From: Larsenimonas rhizosphaerae
GTDB taxonomy: Bacteria; Pseudomonadota; Gammaproteobacteria; Pseudomonadales; Halomonadaceae
Assembly: GCF_023700005.1 (NCBI RefSeq)
Contig: NZ_JAMLJK010000001.1
Span: 1,657,096-1,721,095 of the forward strand
Direction: 5' to 3'
DNA: 64,000 nt
In this document: positions 9,810 through 20,743 of the stretch, piece after piece
How positions within the stretch are numbered: position 1 is the first letter of the stretch
Layout of the letters: the number at the start of each line of letters is the position of its first letter
Notes under the pieces: generated by a model
Database searches by the model: none
What the model was told of the DNA's origin: nothing
Seen by the model: the letters and a program-made list of their open reading frames with translations, nothing else
Program-made: the position numbers and the translations under genes

Positions 9810-10115
9810 ATGCAGGATCTTTTTCTCGCACGCGGCGACGCCATCAAGCAACAACTACTGCATATGGAAAGCCAGGCAGCCGAGGACGACCTTTTTGCAC
9901 TGGGCTACTTGATCCCGCAAACAGAACTCGTACAGGAAATGGCCGATTACAACGCCGACGATGTCACGGCCGACGATTTTGATGAAACCTTCGAACACTG
10001 GCTACTGACTGCCTTTGATCAGGATCACATGGGCGATACCGATCGCCAGCGCATTACCGAACTCTGGCAGAACGCCTGCCACAATGCGGCACAGCAAGGA
10101 AACACAGCACCATGA
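9810..10115 (+). CDS. YfcL-like small protein
   Basis: A 101-residue acidic soluble protein without membrane segments. The segment EDDLFALGYLIPQTELV near residue 27 and a terminal helix with RQRITELWQNACHNA resemble E. coli YfcL, a protein of unknown function. The ATG at 9810 follows GAGGCAG. It ends in an ATGA overlap with ppnN, so the two are co-translated. The assignment rests on short motif similarity recalled from E. coli and needs a profile search. Confidence 0.6.
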   Translation: MQDLFLARGDAIKQQLLHMESQAAEDDLFALGYLIPQTELVQEMADYNADDVTADDFDETFEHWLLTAFDQDHMGDTDRQRITELWQNACHNAAQQGNTAP

Positions 10116-11479
10116 CAGATACGGTTTCGACCATTATTTCACCGGAAGGCAGTCTGGAAGTCCTGTCACAGCAGGAAGTCAATCGACTGAGGGACACCTC
10201 CGCCAGTGGCATTCACGACATTTTAAGACGCTGTGCTCTGGCCATCCTCAACTATGGTGCGCTGACCGATGACAGCCGCAGCGTTCTTGAGACCTATCAC
10301 GATTTTGATATAGAAGTACTGCAGCAGGACCGAGGCGTGCGGCTTCGGATCACCAATGCCCCGGCCCATGCATTTGTTGACGGCAAGATGATTCGTGGGA
10401 TTCGTGAGCTACTGTCATCCGTGCTGCGCGATATTGTCTATGTCAGCAATGAGATTCAGAACCAGTCCCGGTTTGACCTGACTTCTTCCGAAGGAATCAC
10501 CAATGCGGTGTTTCATATTCTACGCAATGCCGGCGTACTGGCCTCATCGAATGACCCAAGCCTGGTAGTCTGCTGGGGAGGCCATTCGATAAACCGGGTA
10601 GAATATGACTACACCAAATCCGTGGGGTATCACCTTGGCCTGAGAGACCTGGATATCTGTACCGGCTGTGGCCCAGGTGCCATGAAAGGCCCCATGAAGG
10701 GAGCCAATGTAGCGCATGCCAAACAGCGTCGACACCATGGCCGTTACCTTGGCATATCCGAGCCAGGCATCATTGCCGCCGAGTCACCCAACCCGATCGT
10801 GAATCAGCTGATCATCATGCCGGACATCGAAAAACGGCTTGAAGCCTTTGTTCGCATGGGCCATGGCATTATCGTGTTCCCGGGAGGCGTCGGTACCGCA
10901 GAAGAAATCCTGTACCTGCTGGGTATCCTGCTGAACCCTGAAAATGAAGGCATGCCCTTCCCGGTCGTATTTACCGGCCCGAAGGAAAGCGCCGAATACT
11001 TCCGAAAGATCGATGCCTTCATCCAGTACACCCTGGGTGAGAAGGCACGCAATCTCTACCGCATTATCGTTGATGATGCCGTGGAAGTAGCTCGCTTCAT
11101 GCGCCAGGGAGTGGACGATGTGGCGAGCTTTCGTCGCGAGCATCAGGACGCCTTCTACTTCAACTGGCGCCTGAAGATTGCCGATGATTTTCAGCAGCCG
11201 TTCGAGCCCACCCATGATGCCATGGCATCACTGCCCCTGCACAAGGATCAGGAAGTTCACGCGTTGGCCGCCAATCTCCGTCGCGCCTTTTCCGGGATTG
11301 TCGCCGGCAATGTGAAGGAAAACGGCATTCGTGCCATTGAAGAAAAGGGCCCCTTCAAGCTCAATGCAGAGCCCGAGATGATGAAACGCCTTGACGAGTT
11401 GCTCACCTCGTTTGTCGCTCAGGGGCGCATGAAACTACCTGGAGCAGCCGAATATGTGCCCTGCTACACGCTTGAATGA
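10112..11479 (+). CDS. ppnN: Pyrimidine/purine nucleotide 5'-monophosphate nucleosidase
   Basis: PpnN (formerly YgdH), an enzyme that cleaves nucleoside monophosphates into the base and ribose 5-phosphate; in E. coli it is stimulated by (p)ppGpp. The central LOG-like Rossmann domain carries VCWGGHSINRVEYDYTK, CTGCGPGAMKGPMKG and FPGGVGTAEEILYLLG. The long N-terminal and C-terminal extensions expected of PpnN are present. 455 aa matches E. coli (454). The start overlaps the YfcL-like stop (ATGA). A strong terminator follows at 11531. The released purines could feed the purine-degradation cluster further along, which is speculative. Confidence 0.93.
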   Translation: MTDTVSTIISPEGSLEVLSQQEVNRLRDTSASGIHDILRRCALAILNYGALTDDSRSVLETYHDFDIEVLQQDRGVRLRITNAPAHAFVDGKMIRGIRELLSSVLRDIVYVSNEIQNQSRFDLTSSEGITNAVFHILRNAGVLASSNDPSLVVCWGGHSINRVEYDYTKSVGYHLGLRDLDICTGCGPGAMKGPMKGANVAHAKQRRHHGRYLGISEPGIIAAESPNPIVNQLIIMPDIEKRLEAFVRMGHGIIVFPGGVGTAEEILYLLGILLNPENEGMPFPVVFTGPKESAEYFRKIDAFIQYTLGEKARNLYRIIVDDAVEVARFMRQGVDDVASFRREHQDAFYFNWRLKIADDFQQPFEPTHDAMASLPLHKDQEVHALAANLRRAFSGIVAGNVKENGIRAIEEKGPFKLNAEPEMMKRLDELLTSFVAQGRMKLPGAAEYVPCYTLE

Positions 11480-11528
11480 CCATGCATCAGTGCGGCAAAG
11501 GGTGCTGAAGGCACCGGATTGAAAAAAA

Positions 11529-11554
11529 GAAAAGCGCGGCCAGGCCGCGCTTTT
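11529..11554. terminator. Bidirectional terminator after ppnN
   Basis: AAAAGCGCGGC, loop CAG, GCCGCGCTTTT: a perfect stem with A-run and T-run on either side. It lies between ppnN and the convergent membrane-protein gene and should work in both directions. Confidence 0.88.
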
Positions 11555-11586
11555 CGGTCAGGGCTACTGCTGAAAGGTCAGGCAGC

Positions 11587-11970
11587 TTACCGCTGTCGCC
11601 ACTGCCTGAGTACGTGAATCAGTAACGCTACCACTGCAGCCCTTGAGAGCGTGGACCAGAACAATGCTCCTCCACTCACCTGCGCGGTATTACCCACGTT
11701 AAACCAAGCTAGAATACCCAGCATCAGTGCTGCCAAAAGCCACCACATCAGCCACTGAATCACCCCTCTTGCTACCTGCCGCCCCTCACCGTCAAAACGT
11801 ACGCGCTGCTGGAAAACAGCCAGCGCTGCCACGGCGAAGATACCAAGGCCCAATAAAAGACAGCGCGTCACATCATGCTGCCACCAGAACCATGGCAGCG
11901 AGGCCAGCATGGTACCCACCAGGGCCCACAATGAAGAGAGCCGACCGGCACTCATGGGCTCACTGATCAC
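11587..11970 (-). CDS. Small integral membrane protein, unknown function
   Basis: A 127-residue protein with four hydrophobic segments (around residues 11-28, 36-51, 70-90 and 100-118) and a basic C-terminus (RQWRQR). No catalytic motif is recognised. The GTG start at 11970 overlaps the flavodoxin stop as GTGA; an ATG five codons later (11955) is an alternative. It is co-transcribed with the flavodoxin gene and ends before the terminator at 11529. Function cannot be assigned. Confidence 0.7.
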   Translation of the reverse strand: MISEPMSAGRLSSLWALVGTMLASLPWFWWQHDVTRCLLLGLGIFAVAALAVFQQRVRFDGEGRQVARGVIQWLMWWLLAALMLGILAWFNVGNTAQVSGGALFWSTLSRAAVVALLIHVLRQWRQR

Positions 11971-12416
11971 AGGCTATCGATCCACTGTTCGACCCATGGC
12001 ATGGCAGCGTCGTCAGCCATGAAGGTTTCCATGGCATCGATTTCAAGCCGGTCCCCGATACGACGCGCCCCACATTCACTGAGCAGAGCATCCAGTGATC
12101 GGCCGGCACCACAGAACGTTTCTGCGTAGGAACTGTCCCCCAATGCCACAAGTCCATAGCGAAGGCCCGACAGATCGGGATGCTGATCACGAATGGACTC
12201 AACAAAGGGAAGCAGGTTGCCCGGAACATCGCCACTGCCGGTCGTGGAAATGCAGAACAGGGAAAGATCGGCACGCGCGGTAGTAATTGACTCCATGGGC
12301 GGATCTTCATGAATCGTCACGGTATAGCCGGCCTGTTCAAACAGCGGCTGTACCTGCTCAGCCACATCCAACGCACCACCATATACAGTGGCCACAAATA
12401 TATTCAGGGTAGACAC
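11967..12416 (-). CDS. MioC-like flavodoxin
   Basis: Short-chain flavodoxin, an FMN-binding electron carrier of the MioC/YqcA group. The N-terminal phosphate-binding loop ATVYGGALDVAE replaces the usual TxTGxTxxxAE. STTGSGDVPGNLLPF and LGDSSYAETFCGAGRSLD contain the isoalloxazine-contact loops. 149 aa is the usual length. It is coupled to the membrane protein by a 4-base overlap. Candidate roles include electron supply to biotin synthase or other radical enzymes, known for MioC, but nothing in the neighbourhood tests this. Confidence 0.85.
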   Translation of the reverse strand: MSTLNIFVATVYGGALDVAEQVQPLFEQAGYTVTIHEDPPMESITTARADLSLFCISTTGSGDVPGNLLPFVESIRDQHPDLSGLRYGLVALGDSSYAETFCGAGRSLDALLSECGARRIGDRLEIDAMETFMADDAAMPWVEQWIDSL

Positions 12417-12464
12417 GATAAACTCCGAATAAGGTAGGTCAGCATTTACATACTACTGGTATCA

Positions 12465-12492
12465 AAAGGGCGCCCTTGCAGGCGCCCTTTCA
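12465..12492. terminator. Terminator of the translation operon (after ihfA)
   Basis: AAAAGGGCGCC / GGCGCCCTTT stem with a short loop, between ihfA and the flavodoxin gene. A-rich and T-rich flanks make it plausible for ending the ihfA transcript on the minus strand. Confidence 0.8.
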
Positions 12493-12525
12493 TTACAGTC
12501 TTCGAACAGACAAACATTCGCCCGC

Positions 12526-12837
12526 TCAGGCCTCACGAGCCTTGGCATTACTGTAGGTTTCCACACGGCTTTTGAGCTTCTGACCAGGGCGAAAGGTAAC
12601 TACCCGGCGTGCGGAAATGGGAATTTCCTCACCGGTCTTGGGGTTGCGTCCAGGACGCTCACGCTTGTCGCGAAGATCAAAGTTACCAAAGCCTGACAGC
12701 TTGACCTGTTCATTCTCACGCAAACATCCGCGAATCTCATCGAAAAAGGTTTCGACCATATCCTTGGCATCACGCTTGGACAACCCAAGCTCGGTATGCA
12801 GATGCTCAGCCAGTTCCGCTTTGGTCAGTGCACTCAT
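12526..12837 (-). CDS. ihfA: Integration host factor subunit alpha
   Basis: Alpha subunit of the IHF heterodimer, which bends DNA sharply at specific sites during recombination, replication and transcription. [21 protein letters not shown] at the N-terminus, the [13 protein letters not shown] core and the DNA-intercalating arm [14 protein letters not shown] are all present. 103 aa is normal. It is the last gene of the thrS-infC-rpmI-rplT-pheS-pheT-ihfA order, 20 bases after pheT, as in E. coli, and is followed by a terminator. Confidence 0.97.
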   Translation of the reverse strand: MSALTKAELAEHLHTELGLSKRDAKDMVETFFDEIRGCLRENEQVKLSGFGNFDLRDKRERPGRNPKTGEEIPISARRVVTFRPGQKLKSRVETYSNAKAREA

Positions 12838-12857
12838 GCCCTGTTTCTCCGTTGTAA

Positions 12858-15239
12858 TTACCCTCTAAGAGTAGCGCCGAATCGCTGTCCAAGCTCATCA
12901 ACAATTCGAGCCACCCATTCACTGACTTCTTCATCATTGAGGGTGCGCGATGGATGCTGCCAGGTCAAGCCTGCCGCCAGGCTCTTGTAGCCTTCATCAA
13001 CCCCCTTGCCCTGATAAACGTCGAATAGACGCCAGTCAACCAGCCACTCTCCCGCCTGACTGCGGATAACGTTTTCAACATCACCAAGAGGCAGCGTCTC
13101 CGGAACGACCACAGCAAGATCACGACGTACTTCCGGATAACGGGACAAGGGCTTGAAACGTGGAACGGTGCGCTGCTCCACGGCATCAAGAGCCAGCTCG
13201 AAGACAAGCACATCTCCCTTGATGCCATGATCAGAGAGGATGGAGGGATGAAGTGCTCCCACCCAGCCAATTGCCGCCTCATCATCATAAATACAGGCAG
13301 ATTGCCCGGGATGAAGCGCCGGGTGAGACTGAGGAACAAACCGCCATTGGCGAGCACTGCCGCCCAGGGCCATCAACCCCTCCACATGCGCCTTGATATC
13401 AAAGAAATCGAGGCGCCCCTGACGACCGTGCCAGTCTTCCGGATAACGATTACCGTAAACAAGCCCACCAATCCGGCTGGTCTGGGACAGGTTATCAAGC
13501 CCCCCGTTGAAGACCTGACCGATCTCGAAGACCTGAACACGATCCTGCTGCCGGTTGAGGTTGTGCTTCAGTGTCTTTAAAAGACCGGGCCAGAGCCCGG
13601 CCCGCATGACAGCCATATCCGTTGAAATCGGATTCAGCAGCGCAGGTGATTCGGCATCCGGCAACAGCTGCTGCTGCAGCTCAGGTGCCACGAAGCTGTA
13701 GGTGATCGCTTCCTGATACCCCTGGTCGACAAGACACCGCGAAATCAGCGATGGGCCAATACGATGCTCATGCTGCACTTCAGGTGCCAGCGCCATGTCA
13801 GGATAGCGAACCGGCATGCGGTTATAGCCATGGATACGGGCAAGCTCTTCGACCAGATCAGCTTCAATACTGATATCAAAGCGCCAGCTGGGTACAGATA
13901 CAGACCACTCTCCTTCACCGACCGCCCTGGCTTCCATCCCCAGTCGCGTCAGAATGTCCTGGATATCTTCATCAGGCAGCGCCAGACCCAATGCCCGCTC
14001 AACACGCTGTGAAGACAGGGCTATGGGCGAGGTTCTGCCGTAATGACGACCGCCGGAGGCATCCGTGACCGGCCCGGGTCTGGCCCCGGCATAATCAACC
14101 AGAAGCTGTGTTGCTCGCTCCATGGCCTGTACGGTCAGCTCAGGGTCAACCCCCCGCTCATATCGATGAGAAGCATCCGTATGAAGGCCGTAGGAACGCG
14201 CCCTGCCGGCAATGGCCAGCGGCGTGAAGAATGCAGCTTCCAGAAAAAGAGAAGTTGTCTGACGGGTAACGCTCGATGCCTCTCCACCCATGACCCCTGC
14301 CAGGGCCAGCGGCCCGGATTCATCGGCGATGATCAGCGTGTCATCACGAAGCGCAACATCCTGCTGATTAAGCAGTGTCAGACGCTCACCGGAGCGTGCA
14401 GTGCGAATGGATACAACCCCATTTACCCTAGCAAGATCAAATGCATGCATCGGGTGACCGAGCTCGAGCAGTACATAGTTGGTTATGTCCACTACGATAT
14501 CAATCGAACGTACACCACTGCGGCGCAGACGCTCCTTCATCCAGACAGGCGTCGGCGCAGAAACTGTTACGTCGCGCACTACTCGTCCCAGATAATGCGG
14601 GCACAGATCAGGCGATTGAATAACCGCATCACGCGCATCATCAATAACCGGAGCTACCGATTGAAAATCGGGTGTCCGGACATCAAGCCGGTTCAATACA
14701 CCGACCTCTCTGGCCACACCCTGAATACTCAGACAGTCGCCCCGGTTGGGCGTGAGATCGACCTCGATAACCTGGTCATCCAGTGACAGAGCCTCTCGAA
14801 GGTCGTCTCCCACGGTCAGCTCTTTCGGCAGCTCAAGAATTCCGGCCGAGGTACCTTCCTCAAGGCCAATCTCGGAAGCCGAACAAATCATGCCGAAGGA
14901 TTCAACACCGCGCAGCCTTGCCTTCTTGATCTTGAAGTTTTCAGGCAGTACAGCGCCCACCTGAGCAAACGCAACGTACAGCCCTTCTGCTACATTGGAA
15001 GCTCCGCACACTACCTGAACGCTGTCGCTGCCGGTATCGACCTGGCAGACGTTCAACTTGTCGGCATAGGGATGCGGCGCAATGGAAGCAATACGCGCAA
15101 CAATAACACCTGAAAAATCAGCACTGGCCGGCTCAATACCATCGACCTCCAGACCGGCCATGGTGATTTGATCTGCAATTGCCTGAGTGTCCAATGCTGG
15201 TGAAACCCACTCGCGCAACCATGTCTCTGAAACTTTCAT
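12858..15239 (-). CDS. pheT: Phenylalanyl-tRNA synthetase beta subunit
   Basis: Beta subunit of the (alpha-beta)2 phenylalanyl-tRNA synthetase. The N-terminal EMAP/tRNA-binding domain ([16 protein letters not shown] near residue 57), the B3/B4 editing domain, the B5 domain, the catalytic-like core and the C-terminal ferredoxin-fold anticodon-binding domain ([16 protein letters not shown]) follow in the expected order. 793 aa matches the family (E. coli 795). It begins 21 bases after pheS. Confidence 0.98.
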   Translation of the reverse strand: MKVSETWLREWVSPALDTQAIADQITMAGLEVDGIEPASADFSGVIVARIASIAPHPYADKLNVCQVDTGSDSVQVVCGASNVAEGLYVAFAQVGAVLPENFKIKKARLRGVESFGMICSASEIGLEEGTSAGILELPKELTVGDDLREALSLDDQVIEVDLTPNRGDCLSIQGVAREVGVLNRLDVRTPDFQSVAPVIDDARDAVIQSPDLCPHYLGRVVRDVTVSAPTPVWMKERLRRSGVRSIDIVVDITNYVLLELGHPMHAFDLARVNGVVSIRTARSGERLTLLNQQDVALRDDTLIIADESGPLALAGVMGGEASSVTRQTTSLFLEAAFFTPLAIAGRARSYGLHTDASHRYERGVDPELTVQAMERATQLLVDYAGARPGPVTDASGGRHYGRTSPIALSSQRVERALGLALPDEDIQDILTRLGMEARAVGEGEWSVSVPSWRFDISIEADLVEELARIHGYNRMPVRYPDMALAPEVQHEHRIGPSLISRCLVDQGYQEAITYSFVAPELQQQLLPDAESPALLNPISTDMAVMRAGLWPGLLKTLKHNLNRQQDRVQVFEIGQVFNGGLDNLSQTSRIGGLVYGNRYPEDWHGRQGRLDFFDIKAHVEGLMALGGSARQWRFVPQSHPALHPGQSACIYDDEAAIGWVGALHPSILSDHGIKGDVLVFELALDAVEQRTVPRFKPLSRYPEVRRDLAVVVPETLPLGDVENVIRSQAGEWLVDWRLFDVYQGKGVDEGYKSLAAGLTWQHPSRTLNDEEVSEWVARIVDELGQRFGATLRG

Positions 15240-15260
15240 AGGGCCTCGCTAGCCTTTCAC

Positions 15261-16283
<1,023 letters not shown>

Positions 16284-16349
16284 TTAGCTCCACTGACAAA
16301 TGACTCTGATCCATTCCAACACCCGAGGGCATCAGTGGATAGACAAAAA

Positions 16350-16382
16350 ATAAGGGAAGAGCGGCATGCTCTTCCCTTACGA
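16350..16382 (-). terminator. Terminator or attenuator between rplT and pheST
   Basis: On the minus strand: GTAAGGGAAGAGC, loop ATGCC, GCTCTTCCCTTATTTTTTG, a perfect stem with a T-run. It would end or reduce the infC-rpmI-rplT transcript before pheST. Confidence 0.85.
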
Positions 16383-16416
16383 TGCGATTACAGATCCCGT
16401 TCAGGGACATGTAGTC

Positions 16417-16773
16417 TTACGACTGAGCAGCCTTGGCTTTCTCGACGATAGCACCAAATGCAGCTTTTTCATGAACAGCCAGATCAGCCAGCACCTTACG
16501 GTCAATTTCGATGCCGCTTTTCTTCAGGCCGGCAACGAATTTGCTGTAGGACAGACCGTGAATGCGTGCTGCTGCATTGATACGGGTAATCCACAGGGCA
16601 CGGAACTGACGCTTCCGCTGGCGGCGGTCACGGTATGCATACTGACCGGCCTTGATGACTGCCTGTTTGGCTACACGGAAGGTACGCGAGCGCGCTCCGT
16701 AGTAACCCTTGGCCTGCTTAAGAATCTTGCTGTGACGACGGCGTGCGACGACACCACGTTTAACGCGGGGCAT
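16417..16773 (-). CDS. rplT: 50S ribosomal protein L20
   Basis: Large-subunit ribosomal protein L20, needed for early 50S assembly and a translational repressor of its own operon in E. coli. The highly basic N-terminus [18 protein letters not shown] and the stretch [19 protein letters not shown] are diagnostic. 118 aa is the normal length. It lies 32 bases after rpmI. Confidence 0.98.
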   Translation of the reverse strand: MPRVKRGVVARRRHSKILKQAKGYYGARSRTFRVAKQAVIKAGQYAYRDRRQRKRQFRALWITRINAAARIHGLSYSKFVAGLKKSGIEIDRKVLADLAVHEKAAFGAIVEKAKAAQS

Positions 16774-16805
16774 AGCTTTCTCCTGATAAAATCAATAGTC
16801 GACGA

Positions 16806-17000
16806 TTAAAGGTTGGGTAGCATACGTGCAATCAGCTGACGATCAGCATCATGGACCTGCTTCATCCCGCGCAGCTGACGCTTACGCTTGGTCGATTTCT
16901 TGGTCAGGATGTGGCTACGAAAGGACTGCTTGTGCTTGAAGCCATTGGCAGTCTTCTTTAATCGCTTGGCAGCGCCGCGATTTGTCTTGACTTTAGGCAT
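16806..17000 (-). CDS. rpmI: 50S ribosomal protein L35
   Basis: Ribosomal protein L35, 64 residues, strongly basic, with the typical [20 protein letters not shown] start and the RLMLPN-like end (ARMLPNL). It lies between infC and rplT as in other gammaproteobacteria, 78 bases downstream of infC; in E. coli this region holds the L20-responsive operator. Confidence 0.98.
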   Translation of the reverse strand: MPKVKTNRGAAKRLKKTANGFKHKQSFRSHILTKKSTKRKRQLRGMKQVHDADRQLIARMLPNL

Positions 17001-17078
17001 AATAAATGCTCCATCATTTTATTAAGAAAATCCAGGGCCGGTGCGCCATTTAGACGCACCAGTTAGGGAGCCGTTGGA

Positions 17079-17618
17079 TCACTTCTTCTTGGGGGCCAGC
17101 ATCATGATCATCTGCCGACCTTCCATTTTCGGACGCGATTCAACTACTGCAAGCTCCTCAAGGTCACCCTCGATTCGCTCCATCAGCTTGCGCCCGATCT
17201 CCTGGTGCGCCATCTCGCGTCCGCGGAAACGAAGGGTAACCTTACCCTTGTCACCGTCTTCAAGAAAGCGGATCAGGTTGCGAAGCTTGACCTGATAATC
17301 GCCTTCATCCGTACCAGGACGGAATTTAACTTCCTTGATCTGGATCTGTTTCTGTTTCTTCTTCTGGGCAGATTTCTGCTTTTTCTGCTCGAAAAGAAAT
17401 TTCCCATAATCCATTATCTTGCAAACGATAGGGTCAGCATTGGAAATCTGAACAAGATCCATGCCTGCCTCTTCAGCCATCGCCAGAGCCTCGGGAAAGG
17501 GTACAACCCCTTTCTGCTCGCCTTCAGCGTCGATAAGGCGTACTTCGTCTGCACGAATACGGTCGTTAATGGGTGGGCGCTTCTCTTGAGCGCGGCCACG
17601 TTGATTATTCCGCTTGAT
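17079..17618 (-). CDS. infC: Translation initiation factor IF-3, apparent ATC start
   Basis: IF-3 binds the 30S subunit, prevents premature 50S joining and rejects non-canonical start codons. The protein matches the family from [20 protein letters not shown] onward and ends with the C-terminal domain [19 protein letters not shown] and [17 protein letters not shown]. The first ATG in frame (17480) would delete 46 conserved residues. Upstream the frame reads back to a TAA within about eight codons and has no ATG, GTG or TTG. An ATC at 17616-17618 lies 9 bases after GGAG and starts the protein exactly at the family N-terminus (179 aa; E. coli 180). E. coli infC uses AUU, which lets IF-3 repress itself. 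ATC here implies the same autoregulation. Confidence 0.93.
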   Translation of the reverse strand: MKRNNQRGRAQEKRPPINDRIRADEVRLIDAEGEQKGVVPFPEALAMAEEAGMDLVQISNADPIVCKIMDYGKFLFEQKKQKSAQKKKQKQIQIKEVKFRPGTDEGDYQVKLRNLIRFLEDGDKGKVTLRFRGREMAHQEIGRKLMERIEGDLEELAVVESRPKMEGRQMIMMLAPKKK

Positions 17619-17652
17619 CGCTACGTCTCCGTATGATGTTTAAAAGAAAAGA

Positions 17653-19551
17653 CTACTTGTCACTGTCAGACAGTGTAGCAAGAAGTTTCGAAACCGGCAT
17701 GCTTCCAAGGTCTTCACCGGTACGAGTCCGTACCGCTACGTGACCGGCCTCGACTTCCTTATCACCAATAACCAGCAGATAAGGAACTTTCATCAGCGTA
17801 TGTTCCCGGATTTTAAAACCAATCTTCTCGTTTCTCAAGTCCGACTTGACGCGAACGTCTGCAGACTGTAACTGATCGACTACCGAGCGAGCATATTCCG
17901 AGTGGGCATCCGTGATACTCATCACAACGGCCTGAACTGGCGCAAGCCAGCTGGGCAGATTGCCAGCGTAGTGTTCAATGAGGATACCGATAAAGCGCTC
18001 CATCGATCCTACAATGGCCCTGTGCAGCATGACAGGAGGATAACGGTTACCATCCTCGGCCACGTACTGGGCGCCAAGCCTTGTCGGCATCATGAAATCA
18101 ACCTGCATGGTACCGACCTGCCATTCACGACCCAGGCAATCCTTCATGTGATACTCGATCTTGGGCCCGTAAAATGCGCCCTCCCCAGGAAGCTCGGTCC
18201 AGGTTACATCACACTGCGAGAGAGCATTGCGAAGTGCCCCTTCGGCACGATCCCAGACCTCATCATCACCCAACCGCTTTTCAGGGCGCAGGGCAATCTT
18301 CACCTCGATATCATCAAAGCCGAAGTCACCATACACCTTGAGCGCCTGCCGATGGAAGTCGGTAACCTCGGATTCGATCTGTTGCTCGGTACAGAATACG
18401 TGGCCATCATCCTGGGTAAAGGCACGAACACGCATGATGCCATGCAGTGCACCGGATGGCTCGTTACGGTGACAACCACCAAATTCACCAAAGCGAACAG
18501 GCAGGTCACGGTAGCTCTTGAGCCCCTGATTGAACAACTGAACATGCCCCGGGCAGTTCATGGGCTTCAGAGCGTATTCACGTTTCTCTGACTCGGTGAA
18601 AAACATGTTCTCTGCATAGTTGTCCCAATGTCCAGATTTCTTCCAGAGTGAGACATCCATGACCTGCGGACAGCGCACTTCCTGATAACCGCCCTGCTTG
18701 TATACACCCCGCAGATATTGCTCAACCACCTGCCAGATGGACCAGCCACCCGGATGCCAGAATACCATACCCGGTGACTCTTCCTGCATATGGAAGAGAT
18801 CCATGCGCTTGGCCAGTTTGCGGTGATCGCGCTTTTCCGCTTCTTCCAGCCGTGTCAGATATGCCTTGAGCTGTTTTTTATCACCCCACGCCGTGCCATA
18901 AATACGAGTCAGCATCGGCTTGGTCGAATCTCCACGCCAGTAGGCGCCGGCAAGCTTCAAAAGCTTGAATGACTTGAGGTGACGGGTATTGGGCACGTGC
19001 GGACCTCGGCACATGTCCACATATTCCTGGTGATGATAAAGACGAATGGTGTCACCTTCACCGATGCCCGAAACGATCTCCTGCTTGTATGGTTCGTTCC
19101 GAGCTGCAAACGTGGCTTCAGCCTTGTCCTTGCCTACGTATTCACGCTCAACATCATAACTGGTATCGATCAGCGCCTTCATGCGCTTTTCGATGGCTTC
19201 CAGATCATCTGCCGAAATGGACTGACCAAAATCGATGTCGTAGTAAAAGCCATCATCAATGACCGGACCGATTGCCATTTTGGCGTCCGGATACAGCTGT
19301 TTTACTGCGTGGCCCAGCAGGTGTGCACAGGTATGGCGTATGATTTCGAGACCTTCATGGTCACGCGCAGTAATGATGGCTACGTCAGCATCCTGCTCAA
19401 TCACATCAGCTGCATCGACAAGCTGGCCATTGATTTTTCCGGCGACAGCAGCCTTGGCAAGCCCGGGACCTATCGACTCGGCTACGCCCATGATGGAAAC
19501 AGGCGCATCGAAGCGTCGTTGAGAACCGTCGGGAAGGGTTATAACAGGCAT
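17653..19551 (-). CDS. thrS: Threonyl-tRNA synthetase
   Basis: Class II threonyl-tRNA synthetase that charges tRNA-Thr and edits mischarged serine. The TGS domain (residues 1-60), the editing domain with [10 protein letters not shown] and its Zn-like HxxxH pattern, the catalytic motifs ([44 protein letters not shown]) and the C-terminal anticodon-binding domain are in order. 632 aa is slightly shorter than E. coli (642). It lies 34 bases upstream of infC. The 248-base upstream gap holds the terminator of the OmpA-family gene and presumably the thrS promoter. Confidence 0.98.
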   Translation of the reverse strand: MPVITLPDGSQRRFDAPVSIMGVAESIGPGLAKAAVAGKINGQLVDAADVIEQDADVAIITARDHEGLEIIRHTCAHLLGHAVKQLYPDAKMAIGPVIDDGFYYDIDFGQSISADDLEAIEKRMKALIDTSYDVEREYVGKDKAEATFAARNEPYKQEIVSGIGEGDTIRLYHHQEYVDMCRGPHVPNTRHLKSFKLLKLAGAYWRGDSTKPMLTRIYGTAWGDKKQLKAYLTRLEEAEKRDHRKLAKRMDLFHMQEESPGMVFWHPGGWSIWQVVEQYLRGVYKQGGYQEVRCPQVMDVSLWKKSGHWDNYAENMFFTESEKREYALKPMNCPGHVQLFNQGLKSYRDLPVRFGEFGGCHRNEPSGALHGIMRVRAFTQDDGHVFCTEQQIESEVTDFHRQALKVYGDFGFDDIEVKIALRPEKRLGDDEVWDRAEGALRNALSQCDVTWTELPGEGAFYGPKIEYHMKDCLGREWQVGTMQVDFMMPTRLGAQYVAEDGNRYPPVMLHRAIVGSMERFIGILIEHYAGNLPSWLAPVQAVVMSITDAHSEYARSVVDQLQSADVRVKSDLRNEKIGFKIREHTLMKVPYLLVIGDKEVEAGHVAVRTRTGEDLGSMPVSKLLATLSDSDK

Positions 19552-19736
19552 TGAAAATCCTCTGGTTCAGTGGTGACCCCTACCAAGGATCACGTGAACA
19601 ATCATATAGATGGTGACCAATGCCGTTTTCTGAACCTGCCCGCCTTACACGGCGGTATGCGATTCAGCCCAGGCATTGGCCAGTGAAGCCGGCCTACCTT
19701 ATCAGGGGCACTGCAAGCCCGTCCAGACAACACAAA

Positions 19737-19762
19737 AAAGCCCCGGCATTGGCCGGGGCTTT
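19737..19762 (-). terminator. Terminator of the OmpA-family lipoprotein gene
   Basis: On the minus strand: AGCCCCGGC, loop, GCCGGGGCTTTTTTG. A GC-rich stem plus T-run directly after the lipoprotein stop codon. Confidence 0.88.
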
Positions 19763-19799
19763 CTGCTTGCGCTCGGCTGATGCCGGGCGAAGGAACTGC

Positions 19800-20699
19800 T
19801 TAGTTCAGCTCACCTGCGCTACCCAGCGGACGAAGCTCTACGCGACGGTTCTGCGCACGGCCTTCTGCAGTCTGGTTGGTAGCAACAAAGTTGGTTTCAC
19901 CCAGACCCTGGGTTTCCATGCGGCTGGCGTCAACGCCCTGGCTTGCCAGGTAGCTCTTGACGGAATCAGCACGACGCTGAGACAGGTCCTTGTTGTAGGA
20001 GTCAGAACCAACAGAGTCGGTATAACCTTCAACGCGAACGCGAACGCTGTCGCTACCGTTCAGCTTCTGAGCAACGCCGTTCAGGATCTGTTCGGCACTG
20101 GACGTCAGCTGCGCGGAGTCAAACTTGAAGTTGACATCATGCAGGACAACATTGGCCGGGCAGCCCAGCGCATTTACCTTGGTACCAGCCGGAGTATTCG
20201 GGCACTGGTCCTGGTAATCCGGCACGCCATCACCGTCGGAATCAAGCGGGCAGCCCTTGGCATCAACGCTTACGCCAGCCGGTGTACCCGGGCACTGATC
20301 CTGATAGTCAGCAACACCGTCATTGTCGGAATCAAGCGGGCAGCCCTGTGCGTCAACTGCAACGCCAGCCGGTGTACCCGGGCACTGATCACGGTCATCC
20401 GGCACGCCATCATTGTCGGAATCCATGGATGTCGGAGAATTGTCAGCACAAAGCATGGCGCCTGCTGTTGCACCGGCGACACCGCCGATGGCACCACCAG
20501 TTTCCTCGTCGCTGTCGCCGCTGACGCTGTAACCGATACCACCACCGATCAGACCACCAGCCAGACCACAGACGAAGGGAGTGGAATACCAGGGTTGATC
20601 GGAAGAACCTGCAGTAGAGGAACTGCTGGAGCTTGCACAGCCGGAAAGGCCCATGACAAGTGCAGAACCGAGCAGTAAGCCAGTCGCTGATTTATTCAT
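19800..20699 (-). CDS. OmpA-family lipoprotein with thrombospondin type 3 repeats
   Basis: Outer-membrane lipoprotein predicted to bind peptidoglycan. Residues 1-21 are a lipoprotein signal ending in the lipobox LSGC (Cys21). A Ser-rich linker and a glycine-zipper segment (GGLIGGGIGYS, residues 48-60, and GGAIGGVAGATAGA) follow. Three 30-residue thrombospondin type 3-like calcium-binding repeats (DSDNDGVPDDRDQCP...) cover residues 93-182. The C-terminal OmpA domain has the peptidoglycan-binding pattern GYTDSVGSDSYNKDLSQRRA and the RAQNRRVEL end. 299 aa. GAAGGAG lies 6 bases before the ATG, and a 7-bp stem-loop lies about 25-45 bases upstream. No N-terminal beta-barrel is present, so it is not an OprF-type porin. 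Strong expression is likely. Confidence 0.9.
   Translation of the reverse strand: MNKSATGLLLGSALVMGLSGCASSSSSSTAGSSDQPWYSTPFVCGLAGGLIGGGIGYSVSGDSDEETGGAIGGVAGATAGAMLCADNSPTSMDSDNDGVPDDRDQCPGTPAGVAVDAQGCPLDSDNDGVADYQDQCPGTPAGVSVDAKGCPLDSDGDGVPDYQDQCPNTPAGTKVNALGCPANVVLHDVNFKFDSAQLTSSAEQILNGVAQKLNGSDSVRVRVEGYTDSVGSDSYNKDLSQRRADSVKSYLASQGVDASRMETQGLGETNFVATNQTAEGRAQNRRVELRPLGSAGELN
20154..20423 (-). repeat. Three tandem 90-bp repeats encoding thrombospondin type 3 units
   Basis: Three in-frame 90-base units in the OmpA-family gene (protein residues 93-122, 123-152, 153-182). Each encodes DSDxDGVxDxxDQCPxTPAG...GCP. The first two are most alike at the DNA level, so unit number could vary between strains. 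Confidence 0.85.
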
Positions 20700-20724
20700 T
20701 TAAAACTCCTTCGGGATACATCCA

Positions 20725-20743
20725 GGTTAGCTTCATGCTAACC
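20725..20743 (-). promoter_or_regulatory. Stem-loop in the 5' leader of the OmpA-family gene
   Basis: Perfect inverted repeat GGTTAGC, 5-base loop, GCTAACC, ending about 25 bases upstream of the start codon. It could stabilise a highly expressed outer-membrane protein mRNA or serve as an RNA-binding site, but no known element is recognised. The rest of the 20700-20998 gap shows no gene. Confidence 0.45.

Noticed and set aside
16381-16440. pheM-like leader peptide
   Set aside because: The only ATG-led frame before the hairpin contains no Phe codons.
19620-20678. A 352-codon open frame opposite the OmpA-family gene
   Set aside because: It is the mirror of a strongly supported lipoprotein gene with repeats; its translation is repetitive and matches no family.
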